DNA from: JAJFFW01 sp038534195
GTDB lineage: Bacteria > Pseudomonadota > Alphaproteobacteria > Caulobacterales > Parvularculaceae
NCBI GenBank assembly: GCA_038534195.1
Contig: JBCAXE010000006.1
Coordinates: forward strand, 51,363-115,362
Reading direction: 5' to 3'
Length of the DNA stretch: 64,000 nt
Positions 8,774 to 18,216 of the stretch are shown piece by piece; position 1 is the first letter of the stretch; every line of letters starts with the position of its first letter. The notes under the pieces were generated by a model. The model had not been told where the DNA came from. It saw nothing but the letters and a program-made list of their open reading frames with translations, and ran no database searches. Made by a program: the position numbers and the translations under genes.

Positions 8774-9451
8774 ATGAGCCACTCAAATGCGTTCGCGCCG
8801 CAATCGCCCCCGCCGTCCGACTCGATCGGCGATCGTATTCGCGTTACCCGAAAGGCGCGAAATTTGAGCCAAGCGGAATTGGCCGCACGTTTGGGCGTCA
8901 CGCAACCGGCGATCGCTAACTGGGAAAGCGGCGTCCACGATCCGAGACGCGTCATGCTGGCGAAATTGGCCGAGACACTCGACATTTCACTGGATTGGTT
9001 GGCCTCGGGCGCCCGATCTGCGTTGGAGGCGGATAAGCACCCGGCTGCGGCATACTTGCGCCGTCCAATGCATCACGCACCGGTCATCACGTTTCAGGAC
9101 GCGGCGCGCTTCTTGGACGACATGAAAGCGGACCCGCATTCTTTCGCCGAAGACTACATTCCAGTGACGTCCGGGTCAGACAAGGTTTTTGCGCTGATCG
9201 TCACCGACGATGAGATGCGCCTTGTGTTTCCGCAAGGAACGCTCGTGGTGATCGATTACGCCGATCGCTCGCCAGCTGACGGCGCGTTTTGCCTTGCGCT
9301 CGCCCGTGAGGGCGCGGTTATTCGGCGTTGGCGGCGTAATCCGGACCGGCTCGAAGTCTGCAATGGAGAAAAAAAAAGCCCGAAGGCGCAGCTCGTGGCT
9401 TCGCCGTCGGTGATCATAGGCTGCGCGCGCATCTCCATTCGCGTCCACTAA
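8774..9451 (+). CDS. XRE-family regulator with degenerate S24 domain
   Basis: A 225-residue regulator with an N-terminal helix-turn-helix (about residues 17-72; IRVTRKARNLSQAELAARLG) and a C-terminal LexA/cI-like S24 domain (about 125-220). In active S24 peptidases a Ser stands in a GDSM-type motif and a Lys lies in a VKR-type motif. Here the first reads DDEM (residues 145-148) and the second reads VIRRW, so both catalytic residues appear lost. It is therefore probably a repressor that does not cleave itself and is not SOS-inducible by RecA. It diverges from a small gene and ends 14 bases from the convergent hybrid kinase. Confidence 0.88.
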   Translation: MSHSNAFAPQSPPPSDSIGDRIRVTRKARNLSQAELAARLGVTQPAIANWESGVHDPRRVMLAKLAETLDISLDWLASGARSALEADKHPAAAYLRRPMHHAPVITFQDAARFLDDMKADPHSFAEDYIPVTSGSDKVFALIVTDDEMRLVFPQGTLVVIDYADRSPADGAFCLALAREGAVIRRWRRNPDRLEVCNGEKKSPKAQLVASPSVIIGCARISIRVH

Positions 9452-9465
9452 CCTCAATCATTTCG

Positions 9466-12195
9466 TCAAGCCGCCGCCTTTTCATAGCGCGCAATCGTTT
9501 CCGTCAGCGCCTCGTGCGCGGATACGAAGGTTCGCTTCAGCGCTTTCATAAGCGCCCCATAATCGGCGGATTCAGGATCAGATGTCTCCAGCGCAGCGCA
9601 CGCGTCGCCGAGGGCCATCGCGCCCACATTGTAGCTCATGGACTTCAGGGCGTGCGCAGCGCTTTTGATTTCGGCCGCATCATCGCCTTTCAGCGACGCC
9701 GCCACGCGCAGCATTGCATCTTTCGAATGTTCGCCGAACAGTCTCAGCGCGCGCGCCGCCAGGCCGCCATGTTCTGAGTCCATGCTGTCAAGGCTTTCGA
9801 GGACTGCGACGTCAAACGGCGCATTCATGAGCGGCTCAATGGCGACTTCACTCTCATCGACGATATACGTTTTGTGTGCGGATGAGTTTTCATGGTCAAG
9901 ATAGTGCGAAAGCGCGTCGGCGAGCGTTTTTATCGTGAATGGTTTAGTCAGGTAGTTGTCCATCCCGGCGGAGCGCCATTCGGTTTCGTCTTGCGCCACA
10001 TGGGCCGTGAGAGCGATAATCGGCGTTCGTGCAGTCCCCTCATCCTGTTCGCGTTTTCTAATTGCACGCGTTGCTTCAAATCCGTCCATCTCTGGCATGG
10101 AGCAGTCCATGAGAATGAGATCGACATTTTCTTTGCGGGTAGCCTCCAAGGCCTCGCGACCATTCTCCACAAGGATCGGCTCAAGCCCCAAACGGACCAA
10201 TGCGGCGCTAACGACTTCGCGGTTTACGGCGCTGTCGTCGGCGGCCAACACGCGTTTTGATGAAAAGACAGGTAGAGCCGCGTGGTCCGAGCCGGTTAAG
10301 CTCACGGCGCGTTCACCTCTTAGCGTGTTGGTGTCGACCCGCTCGATTTGCTCCATAACATCGTAGCGGGATAGCGGTTTGATGATGAGATCCTCAGCAA
10401 CGCCCGCTTCAAGCAGTCTGTCTGGGGCCGCGTCGCCTAGTTCGCTCACGCATATGCGCGTCGGAATCCACTGATCTGGTCCGCCTTCTGCGGTTTCTTT
10501 GAAAGTATCAAGAAATGCAGGAGAAGCGAAAATAATGTCGGCGTACGCCATATGAGAGGCGAAGACGGCCTGAGGGGCGACAATCTGGCTCGATATCCCC
10601 GCTTCATGCAGGTAACGCGACAGCATTCTCGGGGTGGCGACGCCGTCAATCGCAATGATTGCACGCATCTCTTTATCGAGCCTCACAAACGGGCGCGCAG
10701 GTTCTGCAACGGTGACAGGAAAATGAAAGAAGAAGCGAGAACCTTTGCCTTCAATGCTGGCGACGCTGATTTCGCCATTCATCGCTTTCAGGATTTTGCT
10801 GCAAATTGCGAGCCCAAGGCCGGTGCCGCCGAATTTTCGGGTCGTTGTTTGATCAGCCTGCGAGAACGCCTCGAAGATTGCCTTTTGCTTTTCAGACGCG
10901 ATCCCGACACCTGTATCAGTGACCGAGAATTCAATTAAATCCACATCGTTGTCGTTCTTGAGCATTTTCGCTGAAACGACCACGCTGCCTTTTTCGGTGA
11001 ACTTCAGGGCATTGTTCACAAGGTTCGAGAGCACCTGATTTAGCCGCACAGGATCGCACTTTATCGTGTGCGGAACATCGGGCCCAACATAGGCTGCGAG
11101 ATCGATACCAGACGACGAAGCCCGCTCCCAGAAGAGACCGACGACGTCGTGAATGACATCAACCGGGTTTACGTCGATCGATTCCAGTTCCAGGCGCCCC
11201 GCCTCGATCTTCGAAAAGTCCAGAATGTCATTGATGATTGAGATCAGACTCTGGCCAGACTTAACGATAACGTCGGCGTATCGTTTCTGACGCGGCGCCA
11301 AGGGTGCATTGTTCAGGAGTTCCGCCATCACAAGCATACCGTTCATCGGCGTTCGGATTTCGTGACTCATTGTCGCCAGAAATTCCGACTTGGCTGAATT
11401 CGCTGCTTCCGCGATCTCTTTGGCGTCTTCAAACTGTTTTGTTCGTTGGCGAACGATCTTTTTGAGGTTTTGTTGATGGGCCAGGAGCTTGGCGTCCCGT
11501 TCCTGAATTTGGTCGAGCATCTCATTGAAAGAGTCAACGAGCTCTCCGATTTCATCGTTGCTGATCCGCTTTGCGCGATTGCCGAAATCGCCCGTAGTCC
11601 GGACCGAGTTCATGATGTTGCTAAGATTATGGATCGGGCGTGTGACGGCGCGCTGCATGCGCAACGCGATTAACAATCCGATCCCGGCGGCGAAGAGGGC
11701 CGCGTAAACCGCATCCCAGATAAGCGTGGTGATCCGTTCTGATAACTGTGAGCTGTCGGCGTAAACCCAGAGCACGCCGACAATGTCGCCCGAATTGATA
11801 ATCGGAACGCTTACGACCGATGCGTCCTTCGCGATCGAATTCGGAAGCAGCGACGAGGATTCGGGCTGGCTCGTGTCTGTCAACATTTCGCCGCCGCCAA
11901 GCTCAACAAACAAGTCGCCGCTCGCATCTTCCACGCGAACAAACTCGATTGTCGGAAACCGCGAAATCGCCCTTAACGCTTCAAGCGCCGCGGGCTTGTT
12001 CTGACTGCGCACATGATCGGCGATCGCATAGGCGAAGACGGTCGCGGATGCTTCCAGTTCGGCTTTTCGCCCATTCCCGTACTGGCCGATTTCGCGGGAA
12101 ACGGAGGACGCTGTCACAATCGTGACCGACCCGAAAATGGCGACGATCACGAGCGTGGTTAAGCGGCTTCGAAGGCTATTATTCGGATTCTGCAC
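9466..12195 (-). CDS. tripartite hybrid sensor histidine kinase (TM-HAMP-HisKA-HATPase-REC-Hpt)
   Basis: A 909-residue inner-membrane hybrid kinase of the BarA/GacS architecture. A first membrane segment (about residues 13-32) and a second (about 163-182) bracket a periplasmic sensor region. HAMP follows, then HisKA with the phosphorylated His278 in MSHEIRTPMNG, and an HATPase with FGGTGLGLAI. After this comes a receiver-like segment without a clear acceptor Asp, a full receiver with acceptor Asp697 (LILMDCSMPEMDG), and an Hpt domain with His848 in SAAHALKSMS. It can therefore run a complete His-Asp-His relay. It is divergent from another kinase-type gene at 12357. The signal and output are unknown. 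Confidence 0.93.
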   Translation of the reverse strand: MQNPNNSLRSRLTTLVIVAIFGSVTIVTASSVSREIGQYGNGRKAELEASATVFAYAIADHVRSQNKPAALEALRAISRFPTIEFVRVEDASGDLFVELGGGEMLTDTSQPESSSLLPNSIAKDASVVSVPIINSGDIVGVLWVYADSSQLSERITTLIWDAVYAALFAAGIGLLIALRMQRAVTRPIHNLSNIMNSVRTTGDFGNRAKRISNDEIGELVDSFNEMLDQIQERDAKLLAHQQNLKKIVRQRTKQFEDAKEIAEAANSAKSEFLATMSHEIRTPMNGMLVMAELLNNAPLAPRQKRYADVIVKSGQSLISIINDILDFSKIEAGRLELESIDVNPVDVIHDVVGLFWERASSSGIDLAAYVGPDVPHTIKCDPVRLNQVLSNLVNNALKFTEKGSVVVSAKMLKNDNDVDLIEFSVTDTGVGIASEKQKAIFEAFSQADQTTTRKFGGTGLGLAICSKILKAMNGEISVASIEGKGSRFFFHFPVTVAEPARPFVRLDKEMRAIIAIDGVATPRMLSRYLHEAGISSQIVAPQAVFASHMAYADIIFASPAFLDTFKETAEGGPDQWIPTRICVSELGDAAPDRLLEAGVAEDLIIKPLSRYDVMEQIERVDTNTLRGERAVSLTGSDHAALPVFSSKRVLAADDSAVNREVVSAALVRLGLEPILVENGREALEATRKENVDLILMDCSMPEMDGFEATRAIRKREQDEGTARTPIIALTAHVAQDETEWRSAGMDNYLTKPFTIKTLADALSHYLDHENSSAHKTYIVDESEVAIEPLMNAPFDVAVLESLDSMDSEHGGLAARALRLFGEHSKDAMLRVAASLKGDDAAEIKSAAHALKSMSYNVGAMALGDACAALETSDPESADYGALMKALKRTFVSAHEALTETIARYEKAAA

Positions 12196-12356
12196 GCCTA
12201 TCCCACTGATTTCCGGGGCTTTCAGTAAGGGCGCACTATGACCGGAATTAATTGCGAATTCGTTGTCGGACTTTTCGCCGCAATTTTGGTTGGCAATCTC
12301 TTTTTAAGACTAATCCGGCAATATTCATTAAGAAATTAGGGGGTATTCCATCGGCG

Positions 12357-13532
12357 ATGGAGACTTTTGTCGATAAGAGCCAGCCCGCTCGAATATTGCT
12401 GGTTGACGATGATCCGATCATGCGTGAGCTGGCCGGCGCCAAGCTCATTGAGGCGGGCCATCAGGTAATCGCAGCCGAGAATGGCGCGGAAGCGTACGAG
12501 CATTTGGGCGTACAGAACATCGATCTTGTCATTTCCGACCTGGACATGCCGGAGATGAATGGTTTCCAATTGACGGACAAAATTCGAAACAGCCGCTTCT
12601 TCTCTGAAATTCCGGTGATCGTCATTACGGGGAGTGAGTCCCGGAACGCCGTCGATAAAGCGTTTGCGTCCGGCGCCACATCGTTTTTGGCGAAGCCGAT
12701 CAATTGGACGCTTTTTAGCCACGCCGTGCGCTTTGTATTACGCGCGAGCGAGGATCAAAAAGCGCTCCGCGCCGCGCGTGATCTCGCTGAAGCAGGATCG
12801 AAGTTCAAAGACAACTTAATGTCGGTGATGAGCCACGAGTTACGTACGCCGCTCAATGCTATTATTGGTTTCGGTCAATTGCTTGGTGAACAATTTGATC
12901 GTGAGAATGATCATCTCCATAAGGAATACTCGGATTATATTGTCGACGGCGGCAAGCGCTTATTGAATTCCGTGTCTGATATGCTGCTCGCGACGGACGC
13001 CTGCTCAGGTCCGATCGCGATTAATGAGGTCGATACGCCTGTTGGTGAAATCGTCGAGCTGGCCGTGAATTCGGTTGATAAGGCGGTCTCGCTCGCGAAG
13101 GCCACCGTCAGAGTCGCAATCCAAGACCCCGACGTGGAGATTTGTTGCGACCGCAATCTGGTGGCGCGGGCGATATCCAAGCTAATCGACAATGCGGTGA
13201 AGTTTTCCGAACGGGGCGTCGAAATCGTTGTTGGCGCCACGGTTACGGGGAGCGGCGATCTGGCGATCGTGGTCAAGGACAATGGGCCGGGTCTCGAAAA
13301 AGAGGCAATTGAGCAGGTGACGCAGCCATTTTCACAATCGGACATGTCGCTGCGACGGTCGAAAGAGGGGCTCGGACTGGGATTGCCGCTCGTGATTGCG
13401 ATCGCTCAAGCGCATGGCGGCTTTTTCAAGCTGGAGTCAGCGCCGGGCGCCGGCGCAACCGCGCTGATTGTGTTGCCGAAAAGTCGCGTCACTCCGTCAA
13501 AACGGCCTCATGCGGCGTCCTCGGCGCTGTAG
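12357..13532 (+). CDS. response regulator-histidine kinase fusion
   Basis: A 391-residue soluble protein with an N-terminal receiver and a C-terminal histidine kinase. The receiver has acidic residues 17-19 and acceptor Asp61 (ISDLDMPEMNG). The kinase has His160 in MSHELRTPLNA and ATP-binding motifs DNAVKF, DNGPG and GLGLGLPL. There is no membrane segment or output domain, so it should receive phosphate or signal from another kinase and pass it on. I chose the ATG at 12357 because the receiver begins directly after it; upstream in-frame residues look unlike the family. Divergence from the tripartite kinase makes a shared pathway plausible. Confidence 0.9.
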   Translation: METFVDKSQPARILLVDDDPIMRELAGAKLIEAGHQVIAAENGAEAYEHLGVQNIDLVISDLDMPEMNGFQLTDKIRNSRFFSEIPVIVITGSESRNAVDKAFASGATSFLAKPINWTLFSHAVRFVLRASEDQKALRAARDLAEAGSKFKDNLMSVMSHELRTPLNAIIGFGQLLGEQFDRENDHLHKEYSDYIVDGGKRLLNSVSDMLLATDACSGPIAINEVDTPVGEIVELAVNSVDKAVSLAKATVRVAIQDPDVEICCDRNLVARAISKLIDNAVKFSERGVEIVVGATVTGSGDLAIVVKDNGPGLEKEAIEQVTQPFSQSDMSLRRSKEGLGLGLPLVIAIAQAHGGFFKLESAPGAGATALIVLPKSRVTPSKRPHAASSAL

Positions 13533-13610
13533 GCTGTTTCGCAGGCAGTCAGAGTTAATCGACCGTTAAAGGTTATCCTAAATTTTGATCCACTAGCTGG
13601 GCCGTTATAG

Positions 13611-13644
13611 CGGACCGGCGTTGTTGTAATTTTGTAACGGTCCG
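13611..13644. repeat. inverted repeat upstream of TonB receptor
   Basis: CGGACCG at 13611-13617 is perfectly complementary to CGGTCCG at 13638-13644, with a 20-base AT-rich spacer. It lies about 137 bases before the TonB receptor start, in the only intergenic space between the kinase and the receptor. It could be an operator for a dimeric regulator or a hairpin early in the leader. There is no run of T after it, so it is not a typical terminator for the kinase gene. Confidence 0.35.
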
Positions 13645-13780
13645 TTTGGCATGGCGCTCACGGAGGCTTTGAAGGCTGGACGATTAGGCTGCGAAAAGCG
13701 AATGTGCGCCGAACCGACATTAGTCGGGTGCTAGAGGCATTATGCCCCATTAGGGAGGGGCGTTTAGAAAGGGGTCTATC

Positions 13781-16477
13781 ATGACGCAAAAAATTCGTGC
13801 GGCGAAGTTCGCAACCGTACTGCTCTCAGGGGCGGCGACGATGGCGATCGCTGCTCCGGCGTTCGCACAGTCCGTGGCTGACGAGATCATCGTTAGCGCC
13901 ACAAAGCGCGAGCAAACGCTTCAGGAAGTTCCGATCGCGGTTAGCGTTGTCGACTCCGAAGTGATCGAAAAAGCGCAAATCATCGACCTGATCGATTTGC
14001 AATCAACGGTTTCTTCGTTGCAAGTCGGCCAGCTTCAAAACTCTTCGCAGACAAACTTTTCTATCCGCGGGTTCGGCAACGGCGCTAATAACCCCGGTAT
14101 TGAAAGTGCGGTCGGTGTTTTCATCGACGGCGTCTTCCGTTCGCGTTCCGCCTCGTCAATTCTCGATTTGCCGACATTGGAGCGGGTCGAAGTCTTGCGC
14201 GGTCCGCAATCAACATTGTTCGGTAAAAACGTGTCCGTCGGCGCAATCTCGATCACGACGCGCAAACCAAGCTTCGATTGGGAGGGAACCGCTGAGGCAA
14301 CTTACGGAAACCTCAGTACGGTCCGTTTCCGTGGAACGTTGTCCGGCCCGATTTCTGATACAGTCGCCTTCCGGATTTCCGGCAGCACGAACAATCGTGA
14401 CGGTCAGTACACAAACCTCGTAACAGGCGATGATAACATCAATGAGCGTGACCGCTGGGCGGCGCGCGCGCAGTTACTTTGGGAACCGACGGACACGCTG
14501 TCCTTCCGCGCGATCGGTGAATACAACAAAATCAATGAAGTATGTTGCGGGGCTGTGCAGCTCTTGAACGCAGGGCCGACGCAATTGCTCGGCGCACCGC
14601 CGCCTTTCGGCCTCGGTGAGATCATCACGCCGGTCCAGGACCTGGATGCGCGTGAAGTTGCGTTGAACACGCTTCCTGAAAACCGCCTTGAAGGCCGAGG
14701 CGCGTCACTGCAAGCGGATTGGGATCTTGGCTTCGCCCAATTGACATCTATCACGTCATATCGCGAGCAAACCGATTTTAATGATACGGACGTCGACTTC
14801 AGCGGCGCCGATCTGGCCACTCAGCCGCAGTTCCAGGACCAACAAACATTTACGCAGGAAGTTCGGTTAAACGGCGTTACTGAAACCGGTATTGGCGACT
14901 TTAATTGGATCGTCGGCGGTTTCTTGTTCTCCGAAGATCTGCAGTTTGAGCGCGACGTTATTTTTGGCACGCAGCTTCGCGATTTCGTTGATCTGCAGCT
15001 TGGCGCGTTGGGCACCGATATCGCTTCCGGTATCGAAGGTTCATCTCAACTCGCTTTCGCATTAACGACTGATCCAGCGACGGCGCTCTTCCCGCAGCTC
15101 GGGCCGTTGTCGCCGATCCCGTTCGGCGGCGCCTATGCGCCTGGCACCGGCGTTTTTGGCGACTATACGTTGGACAACCGGTCTTACTCTTTGTTCGGCA
15201 CTGTTGATTGGGAGCTGACGGATCGCCTGACGATCACAGCTGGTCTCTCATACATCAATGACCGCAAGATCGCGACGGGCGACAGTCTGCTTACGGACGC
15301 TTTGTCCAACTTTGATCTTACAGCAGGCGGCCAGGCTTTCTTGGCTGCGACAGCGTTGGGTCAGGCGATCGGCACGCCATTCGATCCGGCGAATTCGACG
15401 CCGTTCTTCGTTGCGGCGGGCACGCTTGCGGCGACCGATCCCATGACATTTGCGGCGGCGCAGGCAGGCGCTCTCGCTTTTGCAACGGACCCGGCGAATG
15501 CGGCGCTGAACCCATTGGCGCCGTTGGCGGTCGTTCAGTTCTTTAACCCCCAGGTCAACTTCCCGCAGCCAGGCGTCGCATTTGACCCTGACAACACGCT
15601 TGTTGATGACGGTTTCGTTGTTGATGACAAGGTCACCTACACGGCGCGTATCGCCTACGACCTGACAGACGCCATCAATGTTTACTTCAACTACGGCACT
15701 GGCTTTAAGGCCAGCGCGGTTAACCTGTCTTCCGACTCGACGCCGCCGACCATCGGTCCGGACGGAACGATTATTGGTCGCTTTGCAACGCCGGAAGACG
15801 TGACAGCGTTTGAAGTTGGGCTGAAAGCGAATTTCGACGGCGGCTTTATCAACATTGCTTTGTTTGATCAGTCTGTTGAAGGCTTCCAGCAAAATTTGTT
15901 CACTGGCGCTGCATTCTCGCTAGTTAACGCCGGTGAGCAAACGGTTCGTGGTTTTGAATTTGAGGCGGCATATTCGCCTTGGGATCCGCTGAACTGGACA
16001 TTCGGGTTGACCTATCTTGACCCGGAATATGCGTCGTTCCCATTGGCGCCGTGTGCGGATTTCGTACCGGATTGTCAGCTTCCTGACGGTACGCCGGACC
16101 CGACTGCCTTGTTCTTCGACGCTAGTGGAACGCGGCCTTCCGGCATTCCCGCTGTTCGCCTGACCACTGCTGCAAGCTACGTGAAAGAGCTGACACCGGG
16201 CGTTGAGATGCAGACGCGGATTGAATATCTCTATGAAAGCGAAGTGCAAGTTGTTGATAACGTGCCGCGCGGTATCGCAGAGTCGGACGTCAGTGTTATC
16301 AATGCAAACGTCTCATTCGGTTGGGAAAACGGTTTCTCAGTGAACTTCTTCGGACGGAACCTGACGGATGATGACAATCTCATCAGCGCGTTCCCGACAG
16401 TTGTTCAAGCCGGTTCTTTCTCCGGCTATGTGAGCCAGCCGCGGACCTACGGCATCTCGCTTAGAAAAGACTTCTAA
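13781..16477 (+). CDS. TonB-dependent outer-membrane receptor
   Basis: An 898-residue TonB-dependent receptor that imports a scarce ligand across the outer membrane. The signal peptide covers residues 1-29 (ending APAFAQ). A TonB box-like DEIIVSATKREQTLQ follows. The plug domain contains FSIRGFGNG and LPTLERVEVLRGPQSTLFGKN. The beta-barrel ends in a C-terminal YGISLRKDF with a terminal Phe as expected. An unusually Ala/Pro-rich stretch around residues 515-600 would be a long extracellular loop. No siderophore or vitamin specificity can be read from the sequence. It is followed by a strong terminator and a convergent Rieske oxygenase gene. Confidence 0.95.
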   Translation: MTQKIRAAKFATVLLSGAATMAIAAPAFAQSVADEIIVSATKREQTLQEVPIAVSVVDSEVIEKAQIIDLIDLQSTVSSLQVGQLQNSSQTNFSIRGFGNGANNPGIESAVGVFIDGVFRSRSASSILDLPTLERVEVLRGPQSTLFGKNVSVGAISITTRKPSFDWEGTAEATYGNLSTVRFRGTLSGPISDTVAFRISGSTNNRDGQYTNLVTGDDNINERDRWAARAQLLWEPTDTLSFRAIGEYNKINEVCCGAVQLLNAGPTQLLGAPPPFGLGEIITPVQDLDAREVALNTLPENRLEGRGASLQADWDLGFAQLTSITSYREQTDFNDTDVDFSGADLATQPQFQDQQTFTQEVRLNGVTETGIGDFNWIVGGFLFSEDLQFERDVIFGTQLRDFVDLQLGALGTDIASGIEGSSQLAFALTTDPATALFPQLGPLSPIPFGGAYAPGTGVFGDYTLDNRSYSLFGTVDWELTDRLTITAGLSYINDRKIATGDSLLTDALSNFDLTAGGQAFLAATALGQAIGTPFDPANSTPFFVAAGTLAATDPMTFAAAQAGALAFATDPANAALNPLAPLAVVQFFNPQVNFPQPGVAFDPDNTLVDDGFVVDDKVTYTARIAYDLTDAINVYFNYGTGFKASAVNLSSDSTPPTIGPDGTIIGRFATPEDVTAFEVGLKANFDGGFINIALFDQSVEGFQQNLFTGAAFSLVNAGEQTVRGFEFEAAYSPWDPLNWTFGLTYLDPEYASFPLAPCADFVPDCQLPDGTPDPTALFFDASGTRPSGIPAVRLTTAASYVKELTPGVEMQTRIEYLYESEVQVVDNVPRGIAESDVSVINANVSFGWENGFSVNFFGRNLTDDDNLISAFPTVVQAGSFSGYVSQPRTYGISLRKDF

Positions 16478-16517
16478 TTTGAATTGTCGCATTACTGGCG
16501 GCGATTATGCGAATACG

Positions 16518-16546
16518 AAAACGGGCCCATCTGGGCCCGTTTTTTT
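16518..16546 (+). terminator. rho-independent terminator of TonB receptor gene
   Basis: A strong GC-rich stem (ACGGGCCCA at 16521-16529 against TGGGCCCGT at 16532-16540) has a two-base loop, is preceded by AAA and is followed by seven T residues. It ends the receptor transcript 40-70 bases after the stop. Its T-run overlaps the stop of the convergent oxygenase gene, and the A-run before the stem lets it also work on the minus strand. Confidence 0.9.
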
Positions 16547-17588
16547 ATGTACGCCAGTGCAAGGTTTTCGCGGTTAGAGGGTTTTGAAAGCTTTCAAAGG
16601 TTGAGCCTGTCTCGACCCACGCTTTCTTTAGCGCGTAATACCATTGCGCCGGCGTATCGGGATCGCCCGCATAAAGCGGCCGATGATCGATGCGGGAAAG
16701 GTTCTTATTCTGGGCGTTTAGAATGGCCTCGTCCTGCGCAAGAAAGCTGTCCGCCATTCGGGCCGCAACCGGTCTGATCGCCGAAAGAAGCGCCATGTCC
16801 CAAAATATGATGTGGATAATCTGAGTTGCATTTTTCTCCGTCGGCGTCATCGCCGTCAGCCCAAGGATTGTATGTTTATCGTTGCGAATGGTCTCGAGCC
16901 TTACGCCCGGCAAACGGAATTCAATTTCGGTTGTAGGGGCGCCGCCGAGGAATCCATATATGCGGCTGTTTGACGATGGACGATGTGGGGGCATGCGAAA
17001 TCCGAGCGGCGTCGGTTCGAAATGTTTGGTCTTTTCCTCAGAGGCGCGGCCCTCCCGCCACCACCATTGTCGATGAACGAATGGGGTGTGGGCGGGATCT
17101 ATTAAGCCGATGACCGCTTCGTCGAACGGTCCGTGCGCCGTAACTGTCGTGACTGTTTTTGGGCGAAAGTCTTCCGAGAGGCCGAGCGCCGGCGGCGGCG
17201 CGTTAGCGCGCTCGCCGTGAAAAATCCAAATAACGCCGTTTGCTTCATGAAGGTCGTATTTTTGAACGCTGATTGGCCGCGGATCAAAAGCGTCATTTTC
17301 CGAAAGAGATGGGACGCCAGCGCAGCCGCCGTCCGACGTTCTGAAACGCCAGCCATGATAAGGGCATTCGACCGCCGCTTTGTCGTGATCGCAAATGCGC
17401 CCTTTCGAGAGCGGCGCCCCGCGATGAGGACAGACGTCTCGCAAAGCGAAAGGCGCGCCATCTTTCGTCCGTCCAAGGACAATAGGATCATTAAAAAAGA
17501 TGCGGCGCACCATGGCGCTCTTCACCAGCGCCCGTGAGGGGCAAGCGAGATACCAAAGTCCGGTGAGCGTATCGCTGGCGGCCGTCAA
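16545..17588 (-). CDS. Rieske non-heme iron oxygenase
   Basis: A 347-residue aromatic-ring or demethylase-type oxygenase of the vanillate demethylase/PAO group. The Rieske 2Fe-2S ligands are Cys53, His55, Cys75 and His78. The mononuclear iron site has Asp164, His167 and His172 in the DPAHTPFVH motif. No reductase or ferredoxin gene lies beside it, so the electron donor must be encoded elsewhere. It is 12 bases downstream of recR on the minus strand but functionally unrelated to it. The substrate cannot be told from the sequence. Confidence 0.88.
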   Translation of the reverse strand: MTAASDTLTGLWYLACPSRALVKSAMVRRIFFNDPIVLGRTKDGAPFALRDVCPHRGAPLSKGRICDHDKAAVECPYHGWRFRTSDGGCAGVPSLSENDAFDPRPISVQKYDLHEANGVIWIFHGERANAPPPALGLSEDFRPKTVTTVTAHGPFDEAVIGLIDPAHTPFVHRQWWWREGRASEEKTKHFEPTPLGFRMPPHRPSSNSRIYGFLGGAPTTEIEFRLPGVRLETIRNDKHTILGLTAMTPTEKNATQIIHIIFWDMALLSAIRPVAARMADSFLAQDEAILNAQNKNLSRIDHRPLYAGDPDTPAQWYYALKKAWVETGSTFESFQNPLTAKTLHWRT

Positions 17589-17600
17589 GCTTATAAACCC

Positions 17601-18203
17601 TTACAGCGCTCGGCGCGCTTTCATGGCGGCGCTGAGCGTGCCTTCGTCAAGATAATCCAATTCACCGCCAACCGGGACACCCTGGCTAAGTTTTGTAATT
17701 TTGACGGATTTTCCTTCGAGTTGTTCGGTTAAATAATGCGCAGTCGTCTGTCCATCGACAGTCGCGGCGAGTGCAAACACGATTTCTTTGATCTCATCTT
17801 CTTGCGCGCGCGACACCAGCGCGCCGATATTGAGATCGTCAGGTCCGATCCCGTCCAGGGGCGAGAGCAATCCGCCAAGGACGTGGTAGCGCCCCGGATG
17901 AGCGCCGGCGCGCTCCATCGCCCAAAGGTCTGCAACGTCCTGTACGACACAGAGGATGGCGCCGTCGCGTTCCGCATCAGCGCACACGGCGCAAGGATTA
18001 ATCGAGTCCCAATTCCCGCACGTGTCGCAGGCTTTGACCTTGTCGGCAGCGTCAGCAATCGCAAAGGCGAGCGGGCGCATCACAGGCTCGCGTTTCTTCA
18101 GAAGATAAAGCGCCGCCCGTTTCGCTGATCGCGGTCCAAGACCCGGCATTTTGGCGAGAAGGTCAATCAGACGTTGGAGTTCAGGGCCGATCGTGGCTGC
18201 CAT
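17601..18203 (-). CDS. recR: recombination mediator protein RecR
   Basis: RecR, 200 residues, acts with RecF/RecO to load RecA on gapped DNA. An N-terminal helix-hairpin-helix region (GLGPRSAKRAA) is followed by a four-cysteine zinc finger (CDTCGNWDSINPCAVC) at about residues 57-72. A Toprim domain beginning ILCVVQDVADLWAME comes next. The C-terminal Walker-like segment GVPVGGELDYLDEGTL is conserved. The order dnaX-ybaB-recR on one strand is the classic bacterial cluster. Confidence 0.97.
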   Translation of the reverse strand: MAATIGPELQRLIDLLAKMPGLGPRSAKRAALYLLKKREPVMRPLAFAIADAADKVKACDTCGNWDSINPCAVCADAERDGAILCVVQDVADLWAMERAGAHPGRYHVLGGLLSPLDGIGPDDLNIGALVSRAQEDEIKEIVFALAATVDGQTTAHYLTEQLEGKSVKITKLSQGVPVGGELDYLDEGTLSAAMKARRAL

Positions 18204-18216
18204 AAAAGATTACGCT

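Noticed and set aside
15248..15892. Minus-strand 214-codon frame inside the TonB receptor gene
   Set aside because: Arg/Val-rich composition and complete overlap with a well-supported receptor frame mark it as an antisense shadow.
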